Source of the DNA: Pseudoscleropodium purum | Lineage: Eukaryota > Streptophyta > Bryopsida > Hypnales > Brachytheciaceae | Direction: 5' to 3' | Assembly (NCBI GenBank): GCA_963969395.1 | Contig: OZ017802.1 | Coordinates: 20,305,410 to 20,369,409 of the forward strand | DNA: 64,000 bases | Shown: in pieces, positions 1-11,993 of the stretch | Position numbering within the stretch: the stretch's first letter is position 1 | How the letters are laid out: the number at the start of each line of letters is the position of its first letter | Notes under the pieces: model-generated | Told to the model about the DNA's origin: nothing | The model's input: only the letters and a program-made list of their open reading frames with translations | The model's database searches: none | Position numbers and translations under genes: made by a program

Positions 1-203
1 AATAAACCTTGAAATTTTTTGCCAAAAAACTTTGAATTACAAAAAAATCTGCGCTTGATTGTGAATGAATATCAAATTATAGACATGTGATATGTACCAA
101 TGTGATCTTTTCTATCCAATATGTAGATGAATGTTGAAGTTTGGAGCACCACTATAGCATTTTATATCGCCACTTTGGCACTTCATAAAAAATGAAAAAA
201 AAG

Positions 204-962
204 TCCTTATTACAACGTAGCATTGCATCAAAATTAGCAGCATACCCCGTTCCACTATTGAATATGTTTTGAAGAAATTCCATAATTATGGAATAGTGGT
301 CACTTGTAAGGTTGTACGTCGATGCTGCAAATTAATTGATCGGGGTAGAAGGGAATTGGGATGCATTCTTACACAAAATAGACACATTCCTCTTGCATCC
401 ATTATAGAAAAGATGACCAAGAAAGTTTGTATGTGCACATTATGGAAAGAGATTAAACATACAAAATTTCGTAACCGTGTTGCAACAAAGAAGCCATTTC
501 TTAATAGTAAGTACAAGGTTGATAGATTGGCATTTGCATGGAATTGTTTAGCACCCATTTTCAAATCTAGCTGCACATTTGTCATGATTTGGGGTGCATT
601 TACAAGTTATGAGAAGTGCCCTATTGTTATTATGTCATCTGATAGATGGACAAGTGGTGATTTTGTTAACGATAGCACCTTGGTGCATTGCAGTACCTTA
701 CCAAAACAATGGCGAGAAGTGCCTAAGATTAGGAGATGACATAGCATGTAAACTTGCCGGACTTGAATTCCATAGAGAATGTGTGGATGTTTCTAAAAGA
801 TTTTGTATAGAATGAGATCAAGCCCAACAACAAAGATGAATTAGTCAAAAACATTAACTGGGCATGAGAAACCATATCCATGGAGACTCTTGACATCCTC
901 ATTGCTAGCATGCCTCACCAAATGAAGTAATTAATGTAAGGGGCAATAATACTAGGTGGTAG
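204..962 (+). pseudogene. Broken Tc1/mariner (Tc1-like) transposase
   Basis: Fragments in at least two frames read as a Tc1-type DDE transposase. In order they are: an N-terminal helix-turn-helix part (RSTIEYVLKKF near 260), a block containing NRVATKKPFL (about 474-503), the strand motif FVMIWGAF (about 580-602), the third-catalytic-residue block PDLNSIENVW (about 757-785, Glu kept), and the family's C-terminal signature ending in RGNNTRW and a stop at 960-962. The block that normally carries the first catalytic Asp is missing between WN and the MIWGAF block, and the stretch before PDLN is too short, so there are internal deletions as well as frameshifts and in-frame stops. It cannot encode an active enzyme. 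I did not find its terminal inverted repeats. Assignment rests on motif order and spacing as known for the Tc1 family. Confidence 0.85.
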
Positions 963-2955
963 ATAGTGTGACACAAAATGCTTTATTGTTGTAGATTTTG
1001 ACTATTTCAATATAACACATCATTATGCCATGAAAGTAGATTTCATTTACTTCCAAACCCAATTTATGGTTTGCAATTCCATGGATTTTTGAGTCTGTGG
1101 TGCCATTTCCAAGTTGTAGGTCCAATGTTGATTTTCAGAAGTAATAGTAGGTAGACAAATGAGACTTGCTTGGTACTATACAATATATATATATAGTATG
1201 AATGTATAGTTTGTCTTTTGATAGATTATTGAGATGTTTTAATTGTTTGGATGCAAATGTTGTTGCAAGTCCAAGATTATTTATGTTTACAACATAACTT
1301 CCAATGCACATTTTATAAATTAACGAGTGTTCTAGCTTAGAATTTTTTTTAAAGAATTGGTTAAACATTGCCATTGAGTTGTTTATTTTACTTGAAGGGT
1401 AGAGAATTTTTTGCCACTGAAAGGCTACAACATAAAATTTCATTTTGAATGACTTAGAAAATTAGTATTTCTAAATTGTTTTTAGAGAATTCTTCTTATT
1501 TTACAATTTGACTTTAATATCTCAACTAGACATTTGGATTGATTAATAAATCATTTTTGATGGTTTTGTAAATTTATTAATGTCTCTTGTTGCTTTGCTC
1601 TTTGTCCTGAAATCATAACAATGGCAAGGTGTATAAGACTTTCACAAAGTAGATTTAATTTTTAATTTTTTGCTATGTAAAGTTTCAATCCAAGAGTATG
1701 AATCATAATCAAGGATGTAAACCAAATTGGAAAATTCTACATCTTCTACTCAAGGATGCAAATTAATTTTGAAATTCAAATATACCCACAAGTATACATT
1801 AAAGAATGTATACTTTCTATTTTGAGCACTTAAATCTCACATGGTAAGAATTTGAGTTTGAAACTTTATGTATGGAGTTGAATGTGATGTTGAAATTAAG
1901 ATTCTAAAATTTTAATTTCATTTTTTACATTTCTTTTTTATTAAAAATCTTGACTACTTTTTATGTATTTTTTGGATTCAAAATTCAAAAGAAATTTAGG
2001 GATTATTTTAAGTTGGTTGTAAAATAATGGTTGGAATATCTTGTTATCTTTTTTCTTTTTCAATTTTTTTTTTATACTAAACATTGTATATTTTGTTTTT
2101 TAAATCACAAGACAAAATGGATGGATGAAAGCAACCAATTTAGATGTAGTAAGGTGAATTAGAGTATCTAGGCCCTCTTAGAACTATTCCTCCAACTCAA
2201 AGAAAGGTTGAATGTGGAATGTTGTGTTTAGTGCACATGGTTGCTTTCATCCAACTTGTTGAAGAATTTATACTTGGTCAAAAAAATGGGTAACCTTTTC
2301 TTTTCCAAAAGAAGATGAATGGAATATATGAATTATTTTTGGTATGCAAGATAGAAAAATATACAATCTCATAGTTTTGATGAGGATAGAAAAAAATTAA
2401 AAATTAGATAAGATCAAGTACATACAAACTACCAATAATTTTTTTTTACTAATTTTAAGGTAGGGTGGATCTTCATGCATATTTAGGATTTCAAGAACCA
2501 TGATAAATGTTTGTCCACAAAAATAGGCATTAAACATGTTTCATCCACATTTCTCGTTAGTTCATTGGTTGAGAGAGAGAAATCTTGGACAAGTGGTTTA
2601 CATTAGAAAATACCCTCACCATCTCATCGACAAAGAAATAAATTGTTTGCCTACAATAGTTAATCATAAAGTGTATGTAATGAGGGACCAAGGAATCATA
2701 GTTTGAGAAAAATACAAGACAAAACTCCTTGAAGCACCCAAAATGGGGTCTAATGGGACATTATGGTAGTCATCCACTTAAGTAATTACATGTATCTCTT
2801 TGTAGGTTTCTTGAGTGGAGAAATTTTTCCATGTACAAAAATAGAATTTAGAAGGATTTTGTATTTTTTTCATAATTCTATTTTTCTAAACATAATTACT
2901 ATGAATTTTTTAATTGGAGATTTTGTTTGATCTATTCTTGTCATACATATCTTTC
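963..2955. other. AT-rich intergenic, no gene seen
   Basis: Only short, compositionally random open frames occur here. A weak inverted pair (about 16 bases, GGATGAAAGCAACC and its complement) sits at about 2122 and 2240. I see no transposase, LTR or RNA gene. Confidence 0.6.
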
Positions 2956-2959
2956 TATT

Positions 2960-3160
2960 TCCAACCACGATTTGATTGCAAAACCGATCAAGACTACAAC
3001 CAATTGTAGTATGCCATGATTGCATTGGTAATTGTGCCATAATTAAACACAGCTTTTTATGTTGTCAATTGGAAAAAGAGTAACCTATACAACAAGAATA
3101 GGTCCTTGGTTGGAAATGGGTCGGCTACCATATAGTTTGTAGAACACCCTCCTCCTCATG
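2960..3160 (+). repeat. Dispersed degenerate repeat, copy 1 of 3
   Basis: This stretch is recognisably related to 57040-57240 (same strand) and to the complement of 53140-53345. All three share a core around CCAACCA..., followed by a segment resembling ACACCATAATTAA and an end resembling AAATGGGTCGGCT. The 53-kb copy has open frames with leucine-rich-repeat flavour; here and at 57 kb the matching frame has stops, two of them at equivalent places. It looks like an old dispersed coding-derived repeat. Confidence 0.5.
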
Positions 3161-3324
3161 AATTGAAATTTCAACTCCTAAATTCCCCACATAAGTTACG
3201 ACCTGATCAATGCCTTTAAGCTTACATAAGTTACAGACATTTCAGACACTGGCCATTGATGTTGCAAACCTTCAGTTAGACTCCGACTGAACAGGCCAGT
3301 TCCACAAATCCCAAAGCAACCCCG

Positions 3325-3342
3325 CCCCCCCCCCCCCCCCCC
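3325..3342. repeat. Poly-C tract (18 C)
   Basis: An uninterrupted run of 18 C, preceded by ACCCCG and followed by an A-rich stretch. It lies about 570 bases upstream of the HSP90 start codon, just before the composition changes from AT-rich intergenic to GC-rich promoter. Confidence 0.95.
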
Positions 3343-3545
3343 TAAATAAATATTAAAAAAACAAAAAGGAAAAATGCGCCCCTGCATCATGGAAAGATCT
3401 AGATGCGTAAAGAAAGTACCAGAGGGGGCCGTCGCCCTAATACTAAACCCCCCAACGGAACTCACCAGGCGCATCGAAACCGTCAGATGCGCCACATCAA
3501 CGGCCAGGATCTGTTCCTGCCGACAGTTCCTTTCTCACAGACTAT

Positions 3546-3690
3546 TCCTGGAAGAGTCTGGAAGCGCGGCCGATGGCTCTAGAAGCCCGGGAAGCCAGAT
3601 CTTCGCCGTCGATGGTATCCATCCAACGGCTCTCGTGGCGCCAGTGGAAGCCTCTAGAGACCTTGGGGTCCTTCGTTCTGGTATCAAAAC
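3546..3690 (+). promoter_or_regulatory. Putative HSP90 promoter with heat-shock elements
   Basis: At 3551-3563 the units GAA-GA-GTC-TG-GAA fit the heat-shock element pattern GAAnnTTCnnGAA with one mismatch. A weaker set, GAA-GC-CTC-TA-GAG, lies at 3647-3659. A TATA-like GTATCAAAA is at about 3681-3689, which would place transcription start near 3715. From there to the start codon no ATG occurs, so the leader would have no upstream ORF. HSE control is expected for a cytosolic HSP90; the exact start site is inferred. Confidence 0.5.
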
Positions 3691-3899
3691 CGCCAACCCT
3701 TTGCGCCTCCCTCCGTCTTCACTGCTCTCTCTAGCGTTCAGGTTTCGTGTGATCGTTTTCTGTAGGGTTCGGCCGATCGATCCCTGCCATTGCCCTTGTG
3801 TTTTCGCTGTCGCTCTGATTTGATATCTCTTCTGTCTTCGTGCGGCGAGGGCTTGATCGTTCTCGTTTAGGTTTTGTTGTTCAAAAGGCGGTGATCACC

Positions 3900-6618
3900 A
3901 TGGCTGATGATGCTGCCGCGGCGGCGGGCGTCGAGACCTTCGCCTTCCAGGCGGAAATCAACCAGTTGTTGAGTCTGATCATCAACACTTTCTACAGCAA
4001 CAAGGAGATTTTCTTGCGAGAGATAATCAGTAACGCTTCCGATGTAAGTATTTCTTTCTCCGCCAATTAAATGCCATTTTATTACGTTGATGTTGGGTAC
4101 ACGTTTGCAAAAATGGTGTCTAAAGTCTCTACAGGCCGTTGGGGGACTTCGAAGTTCCTTGCAAGAGTCTCTGAAGGGTTAAATAGCTTCTCTTCATACG
4201 ATTTTCTCTACGGCTATGCTTAAAATATTTGTATGATTTTGTCTACAACCTGCGTTCTACGTCTCAGTAGCCCGTTACAATTTTTTAGATGTCGCATAGT
4301 GCCCACTCCAGTTTTCTTTATGTTGCCCTGCGCTGCACTGTATATGAGTATTGTGTTTTTTCATGTCGCATTGCGTTTCACCTTAACTTTAGTCTTCGGT
4401 TGTTATGCCATAAAGTGTTTTCCCGCCTGTAGATGTTTTCGTTGTTTCTGTCGTTCATGTGAGTACGCTCCGGTGATGTTTCGGATAGCGAATTGTGTCT
4501 TCACTGTCTAGCGGTGAACGTTACTCTGGAATTTTATTGGTTTTTGGAAGAGAAAATGTGTCCCGACATGTTGATGGAAGTGCTGAGGTTTCTTTTTTTT
4601 TAACACTTTTTTTGGATTCGTTGCAGGCCTTGGACAAAATCCGTTTCGAATCTTTGACCGACAAGAGCAAGCTTGAGGGACAGCCTGAGCTTTTCATTCA
4701 CATTATTCCGGACAAGGCCAACAATACATTGAGCATCGTTGACAGCGGTGTCGGCATGACCAAGGCTGACATGGTTAATAACCTTGGAACCATTGCCAGA
4801 TCCGGCACCAAGGAGTTTATGGAAGCGCTGACGGCTGGAGCCGACGTGAGCATGATTGGACAATTTGGTGTCGGTTTCTACTCTGCGTATCTTGTTGCTG
4901 AGAAGGTGATCGTCACATCAAAGCATAACGACGACGAGCAGTACATTTGGGAGTCTCAGGCTGGAGGATCGTTTACTATTACCAGGGATACCACTGGTGA
5001 GCAGCTTGGCCGTGGAACATACATCAAGTTGTTCTTGAAGGAAGATCAGCTTGAGTATCTTGAGGAGAGGAGGTTGAAGGACCTTGTGAAGAAGCACTCC
5101 GAGTTCATCAGTTACCCTATTTCTTTGTGGACTGAGAAGACCACAGAGAAGGAGGTTTCTGATGACGAGGACGAGGATGTCAAGGAGGAGAAAAAGGATG
5201 AGGAGGAAGGGAAGATTGAGGAAGTCGATGATGACGAGAAAAAGGAAAAAGAGAAAAAGACCAAGAAGGTGAAGGAAGTTTCGCACGAGTGGGCCTTGAT
5301 GAACAAGCAGAAGCCCATCTGGCTGCGCAAACCTGAGGATGTGACCAAGGAGGAATACGCTGCTTTCTACAAGAGTCTGACCAACGACTGGGAGGACCAT
5401 CTTGCCGTGAAGCATTTCTCTGTCGAGGGACAGCTTGAGTTCAAGTCTGTTCTCTTTGTACCGAAGAGAGCTCCTTTTGATCTCTTCGACTCCAGGAAGA
5501 AGGCCAACAACATTAAATTATACGTGAGGAGGGTGTTCATTATGGACAACTGTGAGGACTTGATTCCCGAGTACTTGGGCTTCGTGAAGGGTGTGGTCGA
5601 TTCTGAGGATCTGCCCCTGAATATTTCCCGTGAAACTCTGCAGCAGAGCAAGATCCTGAAGGTCATCAGGAAGAACTTAGTGAAGAAGTGCATGGACATG
5701 TTTCAGGAGATCTCTGAGAACAAGGAGGACTACCTTAAGTTCTACGAGGCATTCTCGAAGAACTTGAAGTTGGGCATCCACGAGGATACTCAGAACAGGA
5801 CTAAGCTTGCTGACTTGTTGAGGTACCACTCGACCAAGAGTGGCGACGAGATGACCAGCTTGAAGGACTACGTGACCAGGATGAAGGACAACCAGAAGGA
5901 CATTTTCTACATTACCGGAGAGAGCAAGAAGGCAGTTGAGAACTCACCATTCCTCGAGAAGTTGAAGAGGAGGGGTTATGAGGTCATCTTCATGGTTGAC
6001 GCCATCGATGAGTACGCTGTTGGCCAATTGAAGGAGTACGATGGTAAGAAGTTGGTTTCTGCGACCAAGGAAGGGTTGGTGCTTGAGGAGACCGAGGACG
6101 AGAAGAAGAAAAAGGAAGAGAAGAAAGCGCAGTTTGAGCCCCTGTGCAAGACCGTGAAGGACATTTTGGGCGACAGGGTTGAGAAGGTTGTCGTCTCCGA
6201 GAGGATTGTCGATTCTCCTTGTGTGCTAGTGACCGGCGAGTACGGATGGACTGCCAATATGGAGAGAATCATGAAGGCCCAGGCCTTGCGTGACAGCAGC
6301 ATGGGAAGCTATATGTCTTCGAAGAAGACCATGGAGATCAACCCCGACAACCAGATCATGGAGGAGCTCAGGAAGAGAGCCGAGGTGGACAAGAACGACA
6401 AGAGTGTCAAGGACTTGGTGTTGCTGTTGTTCGAGACTGCATTGTTGACGTCAGGATTCAGTTTGGAGGAGCCCAACACCTTCGGCAACAGGATTCACCG
6501 CATGTTGAAGCTCGGGTTGAGCATTGACGATGACTCTACTGCCGATGCCGATGCTGACATGCCTGCGTTAGAGGCTGATGCTGAGGAGGAAGGAAGCAAG
6601 ATGGAGGAAGTTGACTAA
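3900..6618 (+). CDS. HSP90: Cytosolic heat shock protein 90
   Basis: ATP-dependent chaperone of the cytosol that matures kinases, receptors and other client proteins. Two exons, 3900-4043 and 4627-6618, join in phase 0 to give 711 residues, slightly longer than the usual ~700 because the charged linker is long (about 221-262, Glu/Asp/Lys runs). The ATG at 3900 sits in a good context (ACCATGG), and the exon-1 peptide ends in SNASD, which the next exon continues as ALDKIR. The GHKL ATPase domain covers about residues 10-215, with catalytic Glu41, Mg-binding Asn45, the ATP-contacting Asp87 in DSGVGMT, and the GQFGVGFYS lid-hinge motif (126-134). The middle domain holds Arg383 in [10 protein letters not shown], the catalytic-loop Arg. 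The C-terminal dimerisation domain ends in MEEVD (707-711), the TPR co-chaperone docking tail, which excludes ER and organelle paralogues. No lesion is visible; the copy looks functional. Confidence 0.98.
4044..4626 (+). other. HSP90 intron 1 (583 bp)
   Basis: The donor GTAAGT follows codon 48 (Asp). The acceptor TTGCAG ends at 4626 after a T-rich tract. Removal restores the conserved NASD-ALDKIR helix without adding or losing a base. In-frame translation through the intron gives a spurious 44-residue extension, so the open frame starting at 4495 is not the true start. Confidence 0.95.
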
Positions 6619-7493
6619 GTGTTCTCAATTAACCCACTTTTGCAATTCAACTGTGAGGCAGTTTTGAAACGGTAGACAATTTTGGGGATGTTGTTAGGAA
6701 TTGGAGCAGGGTGAATTTTTACGCTGTTCTGTAGGTTAGCAAATAGGTGAGTTGGACAGGTGCTTTGAGACCTTACCTCATCTGATTTGTACATCCTCTT
6801 TAATGAATAGACACAGTAACGACTATGCCGAATTCGGATTGTATCCAATGAGTTTTGTGTCATATCTGTAATGATGTTACAAGTTATATTTGTTGCTGTG
6901 AGATCGAGAGTATAGGTGATTGCTGTACTGTAATGTGCAACCTGGAATTCTGTATGTAATTCAGCATCGTCAAGTATTTTTATTACAATTAGCATGCCGA
7001 TTTGTCGTTTGTTCCCCGATTGTACCAATTTCGTTATTGTCCAACTTATGCAGTGGGTTGCCCAAGTCAGGCCACGATAGTGAATGTCGACTTCGAGGGG
7101 CGGGTCTGTCATTGTAGCTACAGTGTTTTCTTTGGGACTCGCATTGGTCGTGTGGCCGGCGAATTACAAACAGTTTCGTCAAGAAGGGTGACGAAGACCA
7201 GGCATTGAGTAGACTGCTCAAGCGGAACGCTCGCGAGGTTGATATTGAACTAGAAATCAACAGTTCTGGTACATTTCCATTTCCATTTTGTAATGCCACT
7301 CAGAATGGTGTGGAAGTACCCTTGATAGAAGCTTCAAGTTTGCACGGGTTTATGGGAGAAGACTGCTGACTTACGTACGGCAGTTGAGATTCATCCAAGC
7401 ACCTACTACAGAGTCTACAGTCCGTCATTGCCCAGTCGTGAAATGAAAGAGATGACAAAATCGTCAACAACTCTTTGCGCAGAATGCACACAA
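6619..7493. other. HSP90 3' region and unexplained GC-richer stretch
   Basis: The 3' UTR probably covers the first few hundred bases; no perfect AATAAA is present, but AATGAA occurs near 6802. From about 7117 to 7370 the + strand has a stop-free frame without a start codon; its peptide includes KKGDEDQALSRLLKRN. I do not recognise it. It may be a decayed exon or chance. Confidence 0.4.
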
Positions 7494-7650
7494 CTAAGCT
7501 TTACTTGAAGGGCGCATCAGGAAAAGTCCCAAGGACAACATCAACCCTTACAAAGTGAAATTCAATAACGATGAACTAAGCTTCCTTGAAGGGTGCACCC
7601 GGACAGATCCAAGGACAACATCAAGCATTACAAAGTGTAATTCAATTATT
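7494..7650 (+). repeat. Two-unit tandem duplication, 82-bp period
   Basis: Unit 1 starts CTAAGCTTTACTTGAAGGG at 7494 and unit 2 starts CTAAGCTTCCTTGAAGGG at 7576. Both continue with a shared CCAAGGACAACATCAA and TTACAAAGTG. Divergence is modest, with small indels. No gene overlaps it. Confidence 0.9.
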
Positions 7651-10600
7651 GGTTGCATGTCAAAACAAAAAGGGAGTGGTTCCATGTCAAAATCAAAGGG
7701 AGTATTATTGACACTAGTGTTGAAATCCAACTTTGAACAATAAATTTACTGTTGTTATATGATAATTCATCGAATAATTATAAATTCAATTCATTGTAGA
7801 ATCAAATTACAATGTAACATCGGCTCCACACTAATTATAAATGTGGCTTGATATTGACTTTAGAATGAATTCCATGTTCACAAATTCAATATTGTTTCAA
7901 TACGAAATTCAAGTATTTAAGACGTTTTCAATGTATTTGGACTTGGGACACTGGGTAAGATATTAAATATGTGTAAAGTAGGATCACTCATTCTCAAGTG
8001 TGTCTCTAAGATCTTGCCTTTATAGATCTTGATAATAAATAGACATTCAACACAAAGACTTGAAATTTTAGTTATTTGCACTTAATATTGAAATGACATT
8101 TGGGAACTTCACTTAAACTTATTTGCAATTTTTCTATATGTGAAAAAAGGTTGAGACCTTTATATTGTTAATTATATCATTGAGATAAATTTGTTCACTT
8201 GTATCTTATTAGACCTTATTGACTTCTATACCTCCAAATATCTATATTTGTGAATGATGAACAAAGTCCAAATCACTTTCCAATCATCTAGAGCAATGTT
8301 TTAAATTTCAAAACAACATCCTTCAATTATGACTAATTGATGAAATTGACATGTTATATTGTAGAATGATACAAGCAAAAATATAAATATCTAAAGGAAA
8401 TACTGGTATTAAAGGTTATATAAAATTTTTAGCTTGAGGATTTTATCTGTAGATTGAAAATGATTCAAAAAACTTAAAATATTTTTGTAAATATTTTTGA
8501 ATGGATGGAATTGCCAAAAGTCATTTGGTTTTTTTACTAGAATAGGATTGTTACATTTGTATAAATGTTTATACATTTGGATGAATCAATGATCTTTCAT
8601 TTACAATTTGCACATATTTGTGAATGCAAATAGTTTTATCACTCTATTAGTGAAGGTAGAAAAGTGATATTACATCAAAATTAATGTGAGATCCTTGCAA
8701 GTTAATTTGGATCAATGTTGAATGAATGTGATTGTCTAATTATTATGAAATTTGGGTAAAAATTAAATGAAAATAAATAAACATAGTTGAAATTGGATGA
8801 CAACCATACTATTTCAATTAATATGAAAATTCAATAAACCACATTTGTGCAGATATGTTGTGAATTTCTATATTAATAGGCCTAGCAAATTTGGATAAGT
8901 CCCAAATTAGTGCAATTTGGTGTTATTATTGTGAGTGCACTAATTAAGTCAATTTACCTAAAATTTATTTATCTATGAAAAATATTTCAATACAAAAAAT
9001 TCAACCTTTGCTAATATTTAATAGTCAATTTAGATTTGGTGTATTCGTGCTACATGCACTAATATAATAAATTGAAGTACTTCTCAAAATTGAAATTTAA
9101 TTTTTTTTTACCGATTATAACATTGTATAACTAGTTAACTAACCCATACTGAGATAAATTGGAAAAGTTGACATTGTCTTGGACTAATTTGGACTAGAGT
9201 TCAATTTATATTAGTATTCATAGTTCAAGATCAATCATCTTACTTGATGGAAGAAACAAAATTTCTTCCAACTATTCTTGTACTTCAAGATAGCTCGCAT
9301 TTTTTACACATAAAGACAAATCACAATTGAAGGTTCCAATGCCTCACATTGAATAGTGTTTAAAGCAAGTACCTATTTTCTTATTCATATTTTTTAAGAC
9401 AAGCTTCTAGAAATATGCTCAACTTTGAGTGATTTTACCTTAAAAAGAAGTACTTGTGCTAATGTAAAACAATGACTCTTTGTTGTCTCTTCTTTTGTTG
9501 CACATATTTAGATTTATTGAATTCACTAAAATCTAGTAGACAATAATTACAAAAAATAATTCGGAGAATTTTCTACATATTATTTTAGTCAACTAATTTT
9601 TGAAAAATATAAAAAATAAAATATTATAGGTGTTCAAACAAAAGCATCACCCACTATGAACTTGAATGGTTTTGTCTTAAATACATAATAAATTTAACAT
9701 AAATTGTAGTGAAACTAACACTTAATTAATACAAAAACATTTCAATTCATGGGGGACTTGCAATTTTGTACTAGTGTATGTAGCTTCCATCTTTTGAAAT
9801 AAAAGAGGGACTATCATATATTCTCACCCTTTTAAATTCTTATATGTCTCTCTAAATTTTCTATATGGTGCATTGATAATTGAAAAGTATCCCTTCAAAT
9901 TGTGTAATAATGAATGAATATGTCGCCATGTCAATAGAAAATGTATAGTAGCAATCATTGAAGATGTACAGGGGGGAGTTTTAACCCTAATTCCACACCA
10001 AGGTGTCGTAATGAAAATCTTTCTATGGTTTTTATTACTATAGAATGCTAGAGGGCACAATTGGGTTTAAGAATAAGAAGTCGCATATTGGCTCAAGGCA
10101 ATTTTTGGACTATACACCTTGAATCAACCTAGTCACATCTCAATGCAACTTGGTCATGGAAGCCAATCAATTGCCTTCAATAGTACATGATCCCCCTTGA
10201 GTATACTAAATCTATATTTACACACCAAATCTTACTAAGGTAGGAGGCTGTAAAATAATGTGGGCAATAAGAAAGACCCTATATATAGTTGTGAAATGGA
10301 CATGAGATGGTTTTGAAATTGACCAATATAGTCATTGAATGAACCAAGGAAAGAAGAACATTATTAATTGCAAGAGCCAATCATTCTCTTTGTTTTCCCC
10401 ATTTTCATTTAGAATTGCAAGTGAACCGTTTATGAAAGACCTAGGGTCACAAATAGGGACCTAAGATCCAACTTGTTTGAAAATTCATAAGTAATTCAAA
10501 AACCTTTGGAAAAATACAAAACCACTTCGGTTAGATTCCTCATCAATTTTTCTTAGTTTGAAAAATAAGCTAAAAATATTCCCGTCCAAAAAAATACATG

Positions 10601-11380
10601 AAAAAGGCGGACCAGCCCTTAGATGCACCCTTTCTGAGCCTCCTACCTTACCATCTCACATTCAATTACTCAAAATATTATCACAACAAAGGAGCCATCT
10701 ATTATATTGAGTATGTAGTGTCATGTCCCTGTCATAACCCTTGCCACAAAATCTGTCATGTTTTCATCTCAGAGAACTATTATCCAATTGTTTCATCCAA
10801 CACTCACAATTATTATGCATAAATTGGCAATAAATGGACCTTAAATATTTATTGTCTTTGATCTAAAGCTAGTCCAATAGATATTAATGAGCTAGTATTA
10901 TCTAAATATAAAATCTTCTTTCTAATAGAGATATGTAATTTTGGAGTCACTTCATTAGATCCACGAGGTCAACCATGTACGATTCATAATGAACAAGCCC
11001 TTAATTATAGAAACCTAATATAATTTAAACTTTGGAATTATTTCCCTCTCTTTTCCTCTCCCAAATGACACTTGACACCAAACCAAAAAAAATAAACAAG
11101 CACCTACACAAAATAGTGAAATTAGCTTGCCTTAACAATTAGGTTGCCTTACCCAAAGAAAGTTATTTAATGAGCCATCAAAGTCAACAAATATTTTTAC
11201 AAATATTTTCATTTGTTCACATGAAGGTTCATGAGTCCTAGTTACAACAATACCTAATTCAAACGTAATGCATTCTTATACAATAAAAAATCAATATTTG
11301 TGTAGTATCAAATGTCAAAAAATTAATATGAAACAACCTAATTTCACTATTATGGGCTTGCTTTTTTTAATAAAGTCCTA
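7651..11380. other. AT-rich intergenic, no gene seen
   Basis: No open frame here has recognisable similarity; the short frames at about 9824-10060 (-) and 10598-10822 (+) look random. No tRNA, rRNA or LTR structure was found by eye. Confidence 0.6.
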
Positions 11381-11993
11381 TTTAGACTTCCTTGCATGTA
11401 GCTTCGGTCAATGCAAAGCCTCTTTCCCTTTCTAAGGAGAGACAGCCAAAAAAAAAGAATAAAGAACAAAAACAATACCTGCCGCAGTTGGGTTGGTGCT
11501 CCTTCCAAAAGCAAAATCAGTTGGCCACTCTTCCCTTCATCACCGTTCCTTTTCATTGGCACGCAACACACGCCTTCTGTCTTGCAACAGGAATCCCCGA
11601 AGCTTACGTTAATCTCAGTAAGCTTACTCCTCCACAGCTCGAAGCTCTTCTCGCCTTCTCCATTCAATCAAAATCCCCGGAAGCTCAACCTGCAAATTTC
11701 CTACCGAAGTTTCGTATATTTCGTGCTTCAACTCCAATGTTGGAGATTCTTCAACACTCAAACCTCTTCACTGACACGTGCTCACTTGCTACACACTACC
11801 ATTGTCCAAACTGTGTGACAGTGGAAAAAATTGGGGGACTGCGGGTGGCAAGAGGCAAGAGGTTTGAGCGGATTTGTGAGTGTTGAATTGCCACTGAAAT
11901 TGGTCACCGAAATCGACTAGTGTTTGTACTGTACCTACGGTTCTTGTTGCCACCTTTGTAGTTGCTGAAGGATCTTTGTTAGTGGCGAAAGGA
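11381..11993 (+). promoter_or_regulatory. Probable promoter and 5' leader of the transporter gene
   Basis: Composition turns from AT-rich to mixed at about 11390 and stays so into the first coding exon. Two overlapping + strand open frames here (11392-11886 and 11411-11818) have no recognisable domain and overlap in different frames, so I treat them as chance frames in promoter or leader sequence. No convincing TATA box was chosen. Confidence 0.4.

Noticed and set aside
3374..3823. 149-codon open frame upstream of HSP90
   Set aside because: It covers the HSE/TATA-like promoter and leader, is arginine- and proline-biased from GC-rich composition, and has no domain.
11392..11886. 164-codon frame before the transporter
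   Set aside because: Overlapped by another frame of similar length, no transit-peptide or domain continuity with exon 1 at 11994, and likely leader sequence.
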